DNA of 59,488 nt from an uncultured Lachnospiraceae bacterium (GCA_910580195.1 CAJTWA010000029.1:1-59488), one strand, 5' to 3'. Shown: positions 41,381-51,328, counted from the stretch's first letter. Notes: generated by a model from the letters alone, not told the origin. Numbers and translations: made by a program.

Positions 41381-42151
41381 TTATACGGTCTTGGCGCTTT
41401 CCGTCCCTTCCGCATCCCCGCCTGAAGAACTGCCGCTGCCGCCGGAACCTTCGGTTGTATTGCCGCCTTCCGTTTTATCGCCTTCCTCTGGCTTTTCCGT
41501 TTCTTCTGGGGCTAATTGCTTCATCCGTTCCACAAGCGCTTCAAATTTTTCGTATTCTGTCTTGTAGTACTTCTTTATGTAATTCTGCTGGTAAGCGGTA
41601 AGGCTGTTATAAGCTGCGGTAATCGCCGCCAATGTCTTCTGGCTTGCAATTGTCAGCTTCTTGGGGTCTGGCATTTTGTCGATTTCCTTTTTGAAGTCCT
41701 CGCCAATCAGCGTTGCCTCCATGTAGTCGTCGTCTACTACCGTGTCAAGGTCGTCAAGGTTATACCAAGAGCCGTCAATGGACAGGTACGTCTTGCTGCC
41801 CTCCTTGCGGACCTGCTCTACCCGCCCGGAAACATAATTGGTTTCCCCGTTGGTTTCAACGCCCATGATGACCGTCTTGCCGACTAAGCTTGTAGCCTGC
41901 GTGGATTCTAAGGACGCCCGCATGTTCTGCATTTCTTCCAAGGATGAAAAGGTTGCAAGCTGGGAAATATACTCTGTGTTAGAGGTCGGCTCCAAGGGGT
42001 CTTGGTATTTCATCTGGGCCACCAAGAGCTGCAGGAATGCTTCTTTGCCCAGCGCGCCGCCGCTCCGCTCCTGTTTCTTTTCTTCCGCTTCTTTCTTGGG
42101 GTCATAGCCATTTACTATCTCACCGTTTTTTACTGGTACTTCTATTGCCAT
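41381..42151 (-). CDS. flgD: Hook-capping protein FlgD
   Basis: A 256-residue protein with the hook-cap core GKEAFLQLLVAQMKYQDPLE then PTSNTEYISQLATFSSLEEM (about residues 37-75) and a beta domain (VGKTVIMGVETNGETNYVSG, then VDDDYMEATL). The last 45 residues are a Thr/Gly/Ser/Glu low-complexity tail not expected in a minimal FlgD. The ATG at 42151 gives the usual MAIEV-type start. Confidence 0.93.
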   Translation of the reverse strand: MAIEVPVKNGEIVNGYDPKKEAEEKKQERSGGALGKEAFLQLLVAQMKYQDPLEPTSNTEYISQLATFSSLEEMQNMRASLESTQATSLVGKTVIMGVETNGETNYVSGRVEQVRKEGSKTYLSIDGSWYNLDDLDTVVDDDYMEATLIGEDFKKEIDKMPDPKKLTIASQKTLAAITAAYNSLTAYQQNYIKKYYKTEYEKFEALVERMKQLAPEETEKPEEGDKTEGGNTTEGSGGSGSSSGGDAEGTESAKTV

Positions 42152-42263
42152 ACTTTCACCATTCCTTTCTAGGCATAAATAAGACATTTTCCGGAACACT
42201 TATGCCGCAGTTTTCTATATCCTTTTGGCATAAAAACATTCATTTCCTTCTGGCGTAACTATT

Positions 42264-43811
42264 TTATGCTGTCAGGTCCATGGTATTCCCTTGTTCTGAC
42301 ATAATTTTTGCCGCAAGGCTTTCTTCTTCCGTCCGCTCCCCTTCCAATCCTTCCGGGCTATTCAGGTTGATATTCCTTCTGGAAGACTTCTGGGCTTCTG
42401 CCTCCTGCTGCTCCCCGGCCAAGCTCTGTTGGTTCTGCTCAAGGTTCTGCTCAAATTCATGGCTTGCGATTGTCACTTCAATGGCTTCTACCTTAATGCC
42501 CTGCTGGTTCATATTTTCCTTCAATATGGCTACTTGGTTTTCCAAAGCTTCTTTCACAGCTTCATTCTGGGCTGCAAGCTGGGCGGTAATCACGCCTTCC
42601 CGTGAAACAACCTGCAGATACACTTTGCCTAAATTTGCGGGATTCAGCTGCATTTCAATGGACGATTCTGCCTGTGTTACCATAACCCTCGTCATCTGGC
42701 TGACTTGGCGCATAATGTCTTCCACGTCAATCCTTGTCTGGACAATGGTCTGCGTCACTTCCACTGCCTGTCCTTGGTTCACCGTCTGGGCTGTAGTCTG
42801 GTATGCCACATGGCTCTGGGGGCTTTCTGCCTTCTCGGAATGTTTGGGGCCTTCTTGGGTTTCCTGCAAGGGTTTCCCTTCTGTGCCTTCCTCAAGGCCC
42901 TCTTCTGGGGTTTCCTGCCCTTCTGCTTCTGTTGCTGCTTGGACAGGCTTAGCCTCCTGCACCTCCCCATCTTCTGGTTCTGCTGCACGGTCCACATTCC
43001 CTGCCTGTTCCCGTACTGGCTGGCCTTTTACTTCCTGCCCTTTTGCTTGGGCTGCTGCGGCTGTGCCTGCGGTTTCTTGTGCTTCAAGGGTTTCTGGCGC
43101 CTCAACGCTCCCTTCTGTGCCTTGGGCTGGCAATTTTTCTTGTGTTTCTGGCTGCGGCCCTTCCTGCACAGGCGCTTCTGCCGGTGTTTCCTCTGGCTGT
43201 TGTGCCGCCATTGCTTCTAGCTGCTCCTTAAACTGAGGCAGTTCTTCCGGCGTCAGTTCCAGCTGGGCCAGAAGTTCTTGGGACAATTCCCCAATTTCCC
43301 CTAATATCTGCTGGAAATCTTCGCTGATTAAGAGGGAACCAATGTCCTCGCTCCCAGTCAGTTCCATCACAAGCCCTGCCAGCTTGGAAGGCTCCATCAA
43401 ATCCAGCACCGTAAGCCCAAGGGCTTCCATGGCCTCCTTGACTTCCTCTTCTGTTACCCCTAATTCCTCTGCCACTGCTTCTGTGGCTTTGTCCCCAAAT
43501 TCCTTGATTTTCCCTGGGGCGTCTTCCGGCAGTTTTTCTTGGATGTCCGTGTTCCCTGCCTGATTGACTGGGCTGCCCCGGTAAGCGGAACTGGACGATT
43601 CTTTTTCAAAAGCTGCTTGGTTCGGCAGTTCTGCCTTGGGCGCTTTTAACCCGTCCCAAGCAAATCCATCCTGTTTCCCGCCGCTTGGGGCTTGGTTCAG
43701 CAATGCCCCGAATACCGGGCCGTTTTCCTGCTGCCCATTCTTCTGGGTACTTGCTACCAGCTCCTGGCCCCTCATTATGGCCGCAAGCTGGGAGATTTTG
43801 CTGCTTGTCAT
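42264..43811 (-). CDS. fliK: Hook-length control protein FliK
   Basis: A 515-residue protein. Most of it is a Gln/Glu/Ala/Pro-rich, probably disordered ruler. The C-terminal Flg_hook domain (about residues 385-465) reads SSIEMQLNPANLGKVYLQVV, SREGVITAQLAAQNEAVKEA and LENQVAILKENMNQQGIKVE. It measures hook length and triggers the FlhB specificity switch. GGAGG lies 7 bases before the ATG. Confidence 0.93.
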   Translation of the reverse strand: MTSSKISQLAAIMRGQELVASTQKNGQQENGPVFGALLNQAPSGGKQDGFAWDGLKAPKAELPNQAAFEKESSSSAYRGSPVNQAGNTDIQEKLPEDAPGKIKEFGDKATEAVAEELGVTEEEVKEAMEALGLTVLDLMEPSKLAGLVMELTGSEDIGSLLISEDFQQILGEIGELSQELLAQLELTPEELPQFKEQLEAMAAQQPEETPAEAPVQEGPQPETQEKLPAQGTEGSVEAPETLEAQETAGTAAAAQAKGQEVKGQPVREQAGNVDRAAEPEDGEVQEAKPVQAATEAEGQETPEEGLEEGTEGKPLQETQEGPKHSEKAESPQSHVAYQTTAQTVNQGQAVEVTQTIVQTRIDVEDIMRQVSQMTRVMVTQAESSIEMQLNPANLGKVYLQVVSREGVITAQLAAQNEAVKEALENQVAILKENMNQQGIKVEAIEVTIASHEFEQNLEQNQQSLAGEQQEAEAQKSSRRNINLNSPEGLEGERTEEESLAAKIMSEQGNTMDLTA

Positions 43812-43927
43812 GCCGCATCCTCCTTCCTTTCAGATTATTTATTATATGATTCCTTCCGGAACCCTATAACCGGTACTTGTTTGGCTCCTGTTTCCCTTCC
43901 CCTCCCTTAAGGGGGATACGCCTAACA

Positions 43928-44788
43928 TTACGGCTCCATCATCTTGGTAATCCTCGCCGCCACCTCGGAATCCATAGCCGCAAGGATTTTGCTCCTTGCA
44001 TCTGTTTCCATGTTCTGGAGGATTTTCACCACCAGCTTTAAGTTGTCCTGCATTGCCTCCATAATGGCTGCCGCCTGCTTGGGCTTCATCTCGGAATAAG
44101 TCTTGGAATATTCCTCTACTTCGGCGTCTGCCTCCTGCTGCTGTACCACCTGTTTGTACAGGACTTCTGCATTTGCTGGGTCAATGCTCTCATAATATGC
44201 CTTATATTCGGATATATCGGGCGCGTTCTCATTGAACACAACCTCTTTATAAAAATTGGTCTTTTCTTCCTCAAAAGCAGACTGCTCATTTTCAAATTGC
44301 TTCAGCCTTTCCACCTCTGCCTCTAGCTGCGCCACATTGTCGGAAGTCCCTTTGGACTGTGTCTGTGAATCGGAAAGCTCCTGTTCCAGTTCCTTAATCC
44401 GGGCGATTGCCTCTTCTAAGGTTGTATAGGGGTACTGGGCATCCACCACGGGCTCCTCTGCGCTTTCCGGCAGAATCTTGTTGATGACTGGGACGTCCTT
44501 TAAAATCGGCTGCAGCACTGTGGAGCCAAACCCGCCGATATCCATCTTTACAATCAGCGCAAGGATTGCCAGCCAGATGGCGATAAACGCCACTGTCGCT
44601 AAGGCAACTGCTATCTTGCTGCCGCCGCTTTCTTCCTCATCCTCCGGCGTTTCCCCGGCTGCCTGCTTCTTTTCTAATTTTTTCTGTTTCTTTTCCTCTT
44701 TCTTGCGGGCCTTTTCTGCTTTCTTCTGGGCTTTTTTATCCAAAGCGCCTGTTTCCCCGTCCGCTTGGCCTAATACGTCTTCTGCCAT
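43928..44788 (-). CDS. MotE-like protein (MgtE_N-type C-terminus)
   Basis: A 286-residue protein. The N-terminal Lys/Glu-rich cytoplasmic stretch (KKAEKARKKEEKKQKKLEKK) is followed by one span (about residues 60-82), a coiled coil (about 125-185) and a C-terminal domain, YSEMKPKQAAAIMEAMQDNL then ARSKILAAMDSEVAARITKM, of the MgtE N-terminal type. This is the FlbB/MotE architecture, where MotE acts as a chaperone of the MotC stator. Here the neighbours are fliJ and fliK. The ATG at 44788 is chosen for the AGAGGTGG site 8 bases upstream. Confidence 0.85.
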   Translation of the reverse strand: MAEDVLGQADGETGALDKKAQKKAEKARKKEEKKQKKLEKKQAAGETPEDEEESGGSKIAVALATVAFIAIWLAILALIVKMDIGGFGSTVLQPILKDVPVINKILPESAEEPVVDAQYPYTTLEEAIARIKELEQELSDSQTQSKGTSDNVAQLEAEVERLKQFENEQSAFEEEKTNFYKEVVFNENAPDISEYKAYYESIDPANAEVLYKQVVQQQEADAEVEEYSKTYSEMKPKQAAAIMEAMQDNLKLVVKILQNMETDARSKILAAMDSEVAARITKMMEP

Positions 44789-44802
44789 ACTGTCCACCAC
44801 CT

Positions 44803-45252
44803 CTATGCTTCTCTGGCATGGTTATGGGTGAAGCTCACCAGCTCATCCACGGCCTTGCTCTCTTCTTTTTCCAATTCCTTCTTAAATTCATCAAAGGCTT
44901 TGTCCTTCAGGATTTCATGGGTCTTACGCTCTGTCATCACGCCCTGTAAGCGGAGCCTTGCATTTTCCAAGTTGCGCTCTGCCACGTGGACGGCAACTAC
45001 TTGGTTCTGGATTGCCCCCTTCGTGGTTTCTATCGCAATCCGGTTCACCTTTATCTCCTGAAAATCCAGTTTATCTGCAACCAGCTCCTTGGCCCTGCCC
45101 TCATAGGCCCTCCTGCGCTGGTGGAGCCCCTCTAGCTTTTCCTCCTCCTGGTTCAGCTTTGCAGCCGCAAGGGAAAAGGAGGTCTTGGCCTGGCTCTCTA
45201 ATTTATACTTCACATCCAAGATGTTCTGCATTTTGTATGTAAACTTCGCCAT
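44803..45252 (-). CDS. fliJ: Export chaperone FliJ
   Basis: A 149-residue, almost entirely coiled-coil protein (KMQNILDVKYKLESQAKTSF at the start; RKTHEILKDKAFDEFKKELE near the end). FliJ links the FliI ATPase to FlhA. Identification rests on coiled-coil length and position directly after fliI. Confidence 0.9.
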   Translation of the reverse strand: MAKFTYKMQNILDVKYKLESQAKTSFSLAAAKLNQEEEKLEGLHQRRRAYEGRAKELVADKLDFQEIKVNRIAIETTKGAIQNQVVAVHVAERNLENARLRLQGVMTERKTHEILKDKAFDEFKKELEKEESKAVDELVSFTHNHAREA

Positions 45253-45254
45253 AA

Positions 45255-46574
45255 TTAAAACAGCCCTTCCATCATCTCCATGATTTCCTCAAAGGTAAAT
45301 TTATCATGGGTTTCCTGCAGCAAAAATTCATTGACTGCATCTATTTTCTCAATGGCATAATCAATATTCTTATTGGAGCCGGACTTGTAGGCACCAATAT
45401 TGATTAAATCCTCGGCCTCCTGATAAGTCGCCATGACGTTCTTAAGCTTCCCGGCTGCCTCCTTATGTTCCTTGCTTGCAATGGAGCTCATGACACGGGA
45501 AATGCTCTGCAAGACGTCAATGGCTGGGTAGTGGTTCTTATGGGCCAGCTTCCTATCTAACATAATATGCCCATCTAGGATGCTGCGTGCAGTGTCCGTA
45601 ATCGGTTCGTTGAAATCATCCCCATCCACCAATACGGTGTACAGCCCGGTGATAGAGCCCTTATCGGAATTCCCTGCCCGCTCAAGGAGCTTAGGCATCT
45701 CGGAGTACACGCTGGGGGGATATCCACGGGTCACTGGCGGCTCCCCGGATGCAAGGCCGATTTCCCGCTGTGCCATGGAAAAACGCGTCAGGGAGTCCAT
45801 CATCAGCAGCACATCCTTGCCTTGGTCACGGAAATATTCTGCAATGGCGGTGGCTGTCTTTGCTGCGTTCCTGCGCAAAAGCGCCGGGCGGTCAGAAGTG
45901 GCCACAATCACCACGGAACGGCGCATGCCTTCTTCCCCCATGTCCCGCTCAATAAATTCCCGGACTTCCCTGCCCCGCTCGCCAATCAGCGCAATCACGT
46001 TGATGTCTGCCCGGGTATTCCTTGCAAACATCCCAAGGAGGGTGCTCTTCCCTACGCCGGATCCTGCAAAAATGCCAATCCTCTGCCCTTTGCCCACGGT
46101 AATCAGGCCATCCACGGCCTTCACCCCAAGGGGCAGCACTTCATTGATAATGACACGTTCCATAGGGTCTGGGGGCGGCGCGTCCACGGGGTATTCTTCC
46201 CGCAGGGCCAATTCCCCTACATCGGTCGGCCTTCCCATGCCGTCTAAAGTGTGCCCTAACATCTCATCGCCTACATAAACAGATAAAGGATGTCCCGTAT
46301 TCTCTACGATACACCCTACGCCTAATCCGTCCACGCTTTCATAAGGCATAAGAAGCAGTCTTTTATCCCGGAAACCTACTACCTCTGCCATAATAGAAAT
46401 ACCCTTGTTCTTATCCACAATAATCCGGCACAAGTCGCTGAGTTTGGCATTCGGCCCCACAGATTCAATTGTAAGCCCTACAATCTTTACTACTTTCCCT
46501 AAATGTCTGTAATAAGTTTTATCTGCTAATTGCGTATATTTTTCTAACTGATATGTCACGGTATCTTTCCTCAC
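45255..46574 (-). CDS. fliI: Flagellar export ATPase FliI
   Basis: A 439-residue F1-beta-like ATPase: P-loop GSGVGKST (171-178), ALIGERGREVREFIERD, Walker B DVLLMMDSLTRFSMAQREIG, and EPPVTRGYPPSVYSEMPKLL. It energises export with FliH and FliJ. The GTG start overlaps the fliH stop (TTGTGAG). Confidence 0.97.
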   Translation of the reverse strand: MRKDTVTYQLEKYTQLADKTYYRHLGKVVKIVGLTIESVGPNAKLSDLCRIIVDKNKGISIMAEVVGFRDKRLLLMPYESVDGLGVGCIVENTGHPLSVYVGDEMLGHTLDGMGRPTDVGELALREEYPVDAPPPDPMERVIINEVLPLGVKAVDGLITVGKGQRIGIFAGSGVGKSTLLGMFARNTRADINVIALIGERGREVREFIERDMGEEGMRRSVVIVATSDRPALLRRNAAKTATAIAEYFRDQGKDVLLMMDSLTRFSMAQREIGLASGEPPVTRGYPPSVYSEMPKLLERAGNSDKGSITGLYTVLVDGDDFNEPITDTARSILDGHIMLDRKLAHKNHYPAIDVLQSISRVMSSIASKEHKEAAGKLKNVMATYQEAEDLINIGAYKSGSNKNIDYAIEKIDAVNEFLLQETHDKFTFEEIMEMMEGLF

Positions 46575-47395
46575 AAACTTAATGACCGCAGCGCCTTAAT
46601 CAAGTTGTCAAGCTGGACGTCTGAGCCGCAGTCAAATACGCCCGAATCTGTTTCTATCATGCACTGCCGCTCCTTTAAGCTGGCATCCGCCATGATTTCC
46701 ACATTGACAGCTTCCCCTACCCGCTCTGTGATTTCTTTTTTGTGATTCTCCATAAACTCATAATCTTTTAAGCTCACCCGCACTTGGAAATCCTTGGTCC
46801 CTTCTGTGCTTAAAATAGCCTGTTGGATGAGGTAAATTAAAATTTCTTTCTTATCGTCAAACTGCACATGGAATACTTTCTCAAACACATCTGCCACAAT
46901 ATCCACAAGATACGGCTCCAATTCCTCAATCTTCTGCCGGTATTCCTCTTTAATCTGCGCCTGCTCTGCCTCTAGCTTGCCCCGCAAAGCGGCAAGCTCT
47001 GCTTCGGCCTTCTGGTTCCCTTCCGAAAGCCCATTCCCATAGCCAGCCTCATACCCAGATTCCTCCGCCTGTTTCTTGAGGGTTACCGCCTGTTCCTTGG
47101 CTTGTGCAAGGATGGCGTCGGCCTGCCCCCTTGCTTCTGCAAGGATAGCATCCGATTCCTTCTGTGCCTGTTCCAAAAGCTCTGCCGGGGAAACTTCCTG
47201 TTCCTTGGGGACTGCCTCTACCAATTCCATGGGCAGCCCTTCCACGAACCCGTCCTTGGACTGCTCTAACAGGGCGCTTTTGGCTAATTCTTTCCGCAAT
47301 TCCTGCATCCGTTCTTCTATGCGGCTGTTGGAATTGATAATCCTTGTATTGTTGTTATTGGCAACGATATAACGCTGCTTATACAGATTAGACAA
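46571..47395 (-). CDS. fliH: Export ATPase regulator FliH
   Basis: A 274-residue protein. A short N-terminal region (SNLYKQRYIV) precedes a long coiled coil with Ala/Gln/Glu repeats (ESDAILAEARGQADAILAQA) and a C-terminal V-ATPase E-subunit-like domain (DIVADVFEKVFHVQFDDKKE then ILIYLIQQAILS). TTG at 47395 lies 9 bases after GGAGGTG. A GTG four codons earlier sits inside that site. The start region overlaps the fliG stop. Confidence 0.92.
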   Translation of the reverse strand: MSNLYKQRYIVANNNNTRIINSNSRIEERMQELRKELAKSALLEQSKDGFVEGLPMELVEAVPKEQEVSPAELLEQAQKESDAILAEARGQADAILAQAKEQAVTLKKQAEESGYEAGYGNGLSEGNQKAEAELAALRGKLEAEQAQIKEEYRQKIEELEPYLVDIVADVFEKVFHVQFDDKKEILIYLIQQAILSTEGTKDFQVRVSLKDYEFMENHKKEITERVGEAVNVEIMADASLKERQCMIETDSGVFDCGSDVQLDNLIKALRSLSL

Positions 47396-48398
47396 CGATC
47401 TCGTCACCTCCGCCCCTGGAGATTACAATTTCTGCGGAATCTTCCAGTTTACGTATAATACCTACAATCTTCTGCTGTGCTTCTTCTACGTCCTTCATAC
47501 GCACAGGCCCCATGAATTCCATATCTTCCTTAATCATGGTAGCAAGGCGCTTGGACATATTCTTGAAGATGACATTCTGCACATCTTCATTGGCTGCCTT
47601 AAGGGCAACGCCCAGTTCGTTATTATCCACATCCCGGAGCACACGCTGGATGGCACGGTCGTCCAACAGGAGGATGTCTTCGAATACGAACATCTTCTTG
47701 CGGATTTCATCTGCCAATTCAGGCTCTTCAATTTCAAGGGTTTCCATAATGTGCTTCTCGGTAGAGCGGTCTACGGTGTTCAAAATAGAAACAATCGCAT
47801 CTACGCCGCCCACAATTGTGTAATCCTGGTTTACCAAAGTAGAAAGTTTCCGTTCCAACACGCGCTCCACTTCCTTAATGACATCCGGCGACGTCCTGTC
47901 CATCAATGCAATACGCTTTGCCACGTCTGCCTGCTTCTCCGGTACGAGGGAGCCGATAATCATGGCCGACTGCCCTGCGGACAAATAGGAAAGGATCATG
48001 GCAATTGTCTGGGGGTGCTCATCCTGTATAAAGTTCAAAAGCTGGGCTGGGTCTGTCTTACGCACAAACTCGAAGGGGCGCACTTGCAGGGACGCAGTAA
48101 GCTTTGATATAACGCCCTGTGCCTTTTCTTCCCCCAAAGCCTTTTCCAGCAGTTCCTTGGCATAGCCGATGCCGCCTTCTGCAATATACTGCTGCGCCAG
48201 ACAAACCTGATAAAACTCATTCAATACATCCTCTTTTGTCTGGGGAGATATACTTCTGGTATTGGCAATTTCCAAGGTTAATTCCTCGATTTCCTCCTCT
48301 TTCAGGTGCTTGAAGATGGAGGCTGATTTTTCCGGCCCCAATGCAATCAGCAGGATTGCCGCCTTTTGGACGCCATTATATTCTTCTGAATTTGCCAT
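47388..48398 (-). CDS. fliG: Flagellar motor switch protein FliG
   Basis: A 336-residue protein with the three FliG domains. Landmarks are the QKAAILLIALGPEKSASIFK start, the EHPQTIAMILSYL motif of the middle domain, and the C-terminal torque helix FVFEDILLLDDRAIQRVLRD with its charged residues. It couples FliF to the stator. Confidence 0.97.
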   Translation of the reverse strand: MANSEEYNGVQKAAILLIALGPEKSASIFKHLKEEEIEELTLEIANTRSISPQTKEDVLNEFYQVCLAQQYIAEGGIGYAKELLEKALGEEKAQGVISKLTASLQVRPFEFVRKTDPAQLLNFIQDEHPQTIAMILSYLSAGQSAMIIGSLVPEKQADVAKRIALMDRTSPDVIKEVERVLERKLSTLVNQDYTIVGGVDAIVSILNTVDRSTEKHIMETLEIEEPELADEIRKKMFVFEDILLLDDRAIQRVLRDVDNNELGVALKAANEDVQNVIFKNMSKRLATMIKEDMEFMGPVRMKDVEEAQQKIVGIIRKLEDSAEIVISRGGGDEIVV

Positions 48399-48402
48399 AA
48401 CT

Positions 48403-50010
48403 CTATTCCCACTCCTCGTTTAACCAATTTCGCAGCAGGGATGCTACTGCTTCTGGATTCTCATCCACAAATTTTTCTATTAAGATACGTGTTTCTGACT
48501 TATCTGAGAACCCAATATCCTCAAGCCCATCTTCTTCTGCTTCTTTGGTGGTTGCCAACAGGCTTTCTACGGAAAGCTCCGGCTCCACTACTGCTGCCTG
48601 TTCCCTTCTGGTGCTGCGGAATACCACATACCCAAGCATTGCCATAATAATTAAGGCAATTGCCACTGGCAGGTAATCCACAATGCCCCGGCCGCTACTG
48701 TCAGAATATTCAAAGAAGGGCACTTCATACCCCACAACCATGACATTTTCTTCCGGGAACCCGGTAGCCCTTGCTACCATCTGTACATATTCCGGATCCA
48801 AATCCATCCTGACCCGCTCACGGTTCGCTGCCACAAACTCATCGAAAGTCATGTCGTCCAGCTGGCCGCTGGCCCTTAAAGAATCCTCATTGTAATTCTG
48901 GTACTGGCTGGCTACAACGGTAATGGAAGAATTCTCATAGTCAATTTCCCCTGCGCCGCCGGTTGTTTCCGTAATCTGCTCGCTGGTAGCATACTGCTCA
49001 TTGGTTTCTGCAATGGTCGAGCTAGAGTTTGCCCCGTCGTCCAACACATACCCGGTATCATCGTCGTTCGGGTCTGTCCCGGGGACGCCGCCTGTGCCGC
49101 CAGTCGTTTCCTGTTCATATGTCCTCCGGCTGGTGACTGGCCCATGCTCGGAGCCATCCTCTGTATACTGCCTATGTATGGTGTCCTTGGTGTCCCGGAA
49201 ACTTACGTTTAAGTTCAGCCCAACGGAAACATTATTGAAGACATTCGTCCCCATCATAATATCCTTCACTTGGTTCTTGACTGCATTCTCTGCCTTAGCC
49301 TTATAAGCAAGCTGGGTATTGGCAGTCCCCATTGCAGTGGCAGAATCGCCGCCGGAAAAAAGCATGTTCCCCGTGCTGTCCATAATCGTAATGTCGTCTG
49401 TCCCCTTATTCCCGATTGCAGTGGCAATCCACCTTGCCAGCCCTGCCGCTGTTTCTTCATCCATCTCCCCGGACAAGGTTAAAGTAACGGCTGCATAAGA
49501 ATCTTCCTGCAATGCCAGCACCGTCCCGTCATCGGTCGGTATGCTTAAATTCACCGTAGCTGAACTGACAGACTCCAGCTGCTGTAAGTCTTCCTCAAGC
49601 TGGCTTTCCATATAAAGCTGGTAGCGCTTGCTCTTATCGGATTCTGTCTGGCTAAAGCCTCCCTCAAACACATTGTTCAAATCGTAAGAAGAAGCTGGGA
49701 TCCCGTTCTGCCCAAGCAGGATTGCCGCATTTGCCTGATCCTGTGACTTCACCTGAAAATTCAGGCCGTCGTCCGAAACCTCATAGTAAATATCCTGCCC
49801 CTCTAACAGTTCCTTTACCTGCGCTGCTTCTTTGGTGTTCTCGCAGCTTCGGATTGTTACCATGGTAGGCGTTGTCAGCACCTTCGCCACAAACGCCAAC
49901 CCTATGATGACTGCAACTGCGATACTTGCAATCAGAGTCTTCTGTTTGACAGAAAACTTATTCCACCATTCAAGGATTCTCTTTGGAACCTCTTTCACTC
50001 TTTCCTGCAT
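48403..50010 (-). CDS. fliF: Flagellar MS-ring protein FliF
   Basis: A 535-residue protein. One N-terminal span (TLIASIAVAVIIGLAFVAKV), the ring-building motif region (GQNGIPASSYDLNNVFEGGF), a variable Gly/Thr/Asp-rich section, a second span (VDYLPVAIALIIMAMLGYVV) and a C-terminal FliG-binding tail (LIEKFVDENPEAVASLLRNW then LNEEWE). The ATG at 50010 is preferred to a GTG four codons earlier because GGTGG lies 8 bases before it. Confidence 0.96.
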   Translation of the reverse strand: MQERVKEVPKRILEWWNKFSVKQKTLIASIAVAVIIGLAFVAKVLTTPTMVTIRSCENTKEAAQVKELLEGQDIYYEVSDDGLNFQVKSQDQANAAILLGQNGIPASSYDLNNVFEGGFSQTESDKSKRYQLYMESQLEEDLQQLESVSSATVNLSIPTDDGTVLALQEDSYAAVTLTLSGEMDEETAAGLARWIATAIGNKGTDDITIMDSTGNMLFSGGDSATAMGTANTQLAYKAKAENAVKNQVKDIMMGTNVFNNVSVGLNLNVSFRDTKDTIHRQYTEDGSEHGPVTSRRTYEQETTGGTGGVPGTDPNDDDTGYVLDDGANSSSTIAETNEQYATSEQITETTGGAGEIDYENSSITVVASQYQNYNEDSLRASGQLDDMTFDEFVAANRERVRMDLDPEYVQMVARATGFPEENVMVVGYEVPFFEYSDSSGRGIVDYLPVAIALIIMAMLGYVVFRSTRREQAAVVEPELSVESLLATTKEAEEDGLEDIGFSDKSETRILIEKFVDENPEAVASLLRNWLNEEWE

Positions 50011-50046
50011 GTGACTATCCACCCATCCATTCTAAATGACTTACTC

Positions 50047-50358
50047 CTAAATCTGCATATTCATAATTTCTTTATAAGATTCAATCATCCGGTCCCTGAC
50101 TGCTATCGTATAGTTCAGGGCAATATCTGCCTTCTCCTGTATTGCCTGCAAATCATGGGTGTTGGTGGCGTAGCCCAGCATAAACTGCACTTCTGCTTCT
50201 TCTGCTTGGTTCTGTAAATCGCTTGCTTCGTTTACCATGCCCATAGCCGACTTCAGCAAGCTGTCAAACCCGTTGTCTTTTCCCGTAAGCTTGCCGCTCT
50301 CCATGGCCGCATTCTTTATGTACTCTGAACTGACATTGCTCAGCACTGATATGTCCAT
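50047..50358 (-). CDS. fliE: MS-ring/rod adaptor FliE
   Basis: A 103-residue protein with the C-terminal family signature VQFMLGYATNTHDLQAIQEK then ADIALNYTIAVRDRMIESYK. It links the MS ring to the rod and is needed to open the export gate. GGGAGG precedes the ATG. Confidence 0.95.
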   Translation of the reverse strand: MDISVLSNVSSEYIKNAAMESGKLTGKDNGFDSLLKSAMGMVNEASDLQNQAEEAEVQFMLGYATNTHDLQAIQEKADIALNYTIAVRDRMIESYKEIMNMQI

Positions 50359-50382
50359 TCCGAAAACCTCCCTAACCGCTTA

Positions 50383-50823
50383 TTATTTGCCAAGTTCCAA
50401 TCCCTTGAGGGCAATCGCCTTGCTGGTTTCAAACGCCGTAAGGTTCGCCTCATAGGAGCGGCTGGCGTCTATCATATTCGTCATCTCCGTGATGATGTTC
50501 ACATTGGGGTAAGACACATACCCATTCTCGTCCGCATCTGGATGGGAAGGGTCATACTTCATCACATATTCGCTCTCCGTGTCCTCAGAAACCTTAGAAA
50601 CCTTCACGCCGTTCCCTAAATATGCTTCCCTCGTATTGCTTAATACCTTGCTGAAAGGCGTCACGTTCTTCTCCCGGAAGGTGACAATCTTACGGGTATA
50701 AGGGGTTCCGTCCTCGGTCCTTGTCGTCGTTACGTTCGCAACATTTTCAGAAATCACATCCATGCGGAACCGTTGTGCAGTCAATGCAGATGTATTAATA
50801 TCAAAAGACTGAAATAGCGACAT
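50383..50823 (-). CDS. flgC: Proximal rod protein FlgC
   Basis: A 146-residue protein. N-terminal FDINTSALTAQRFRMDVISE then NVANVTTTRT, and C-terminal YVSYPNVNIITEMTNMIDAS then RSYEANLTAFETSKAIALKG, the typical rod-protein helices. GGAGG precedes the ATG. Confidence 0.97.
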   Translation of the reverse strand: MSLFQSFDINTSALTAQRFRMDVISENVANVTTTRTEDGTPYTRKIVTFREKNVTPFSKVLSNTREAYLGNGVKVSKVSEDTESEYVMKYDPSHPDADENGYVSYPNVNIITEMTNMIDASRSYEANLTAFETSKAIALKGLELGK

Positions 50824-50862
50824 ACTTTTTCCTCCTGTTTCTTCTTATTTGAATTCTTAATT

Positions 50863-51261
50863 CTACTTAATTACGCTCTTGATCCTCTGGAATTCCTTTG
50901 TCATGCTGTCTATCAGGGCATTATACTGAATCCTAGTGGACGCCAGTTCTGCATATTCCTGCTCCGGGTCTACGTTATTCTTATCCAGGCGGTAAGAATA
51001 ATTCTCCGCATCTGTATAAATCTGCGCGTCCAAATGATCCATATGCCCTTTGTTCAGGTCGCTCATTTTCTCGTCCAAGGAAACATATTTCATTTTTCCA
51101 AGCTCCCGCTGGAACACGCCTTCAAAATCCACATCCTGCCGCTTGTACCCCGGGGTATCGCCGTTGGAAATATTGTTGCTAATGGCAGTTTCCCTCAGCC
51201 ATGCGGCATCTGCTGCCTTATTCATAACATCAATATAGTCATAAATCCCACTGCTTAACAT
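50863..51261 (-). CDS. flgB: Proximal rod protein FlgB
   Basis: A 132-residue protein. N-terminal AAWLRETAISNNISNGDTPG then YKRQDVDFEGVFQREL, and C-terminal DPEQEYAELASTRIQYNALI. It is the first gene of the fla/che operon. AAGGAG precedes the ATG. The upstream sigma-A promoter is at 51329-51357. Confidence 0.97.
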   Translation of the reverse strand: MLSSGIYDYIDVMNKAADAAWLRETAISNNISNGDTPGYKRQDVDFEGVFQRELGKMKYVSLDEKMSDLNKGHMDHLDAQIYTDAENYSYRLDKNNVDPEQEYAELASTRIQYNALIDSMTKEFQRIKSVIK

Positions 51262-51328
51262 TCCATTCTCCTTCCCTTCATTCTCCTGATATCTACCCTA
51301 GTAACCCACATTTCACACTCTACCATTT

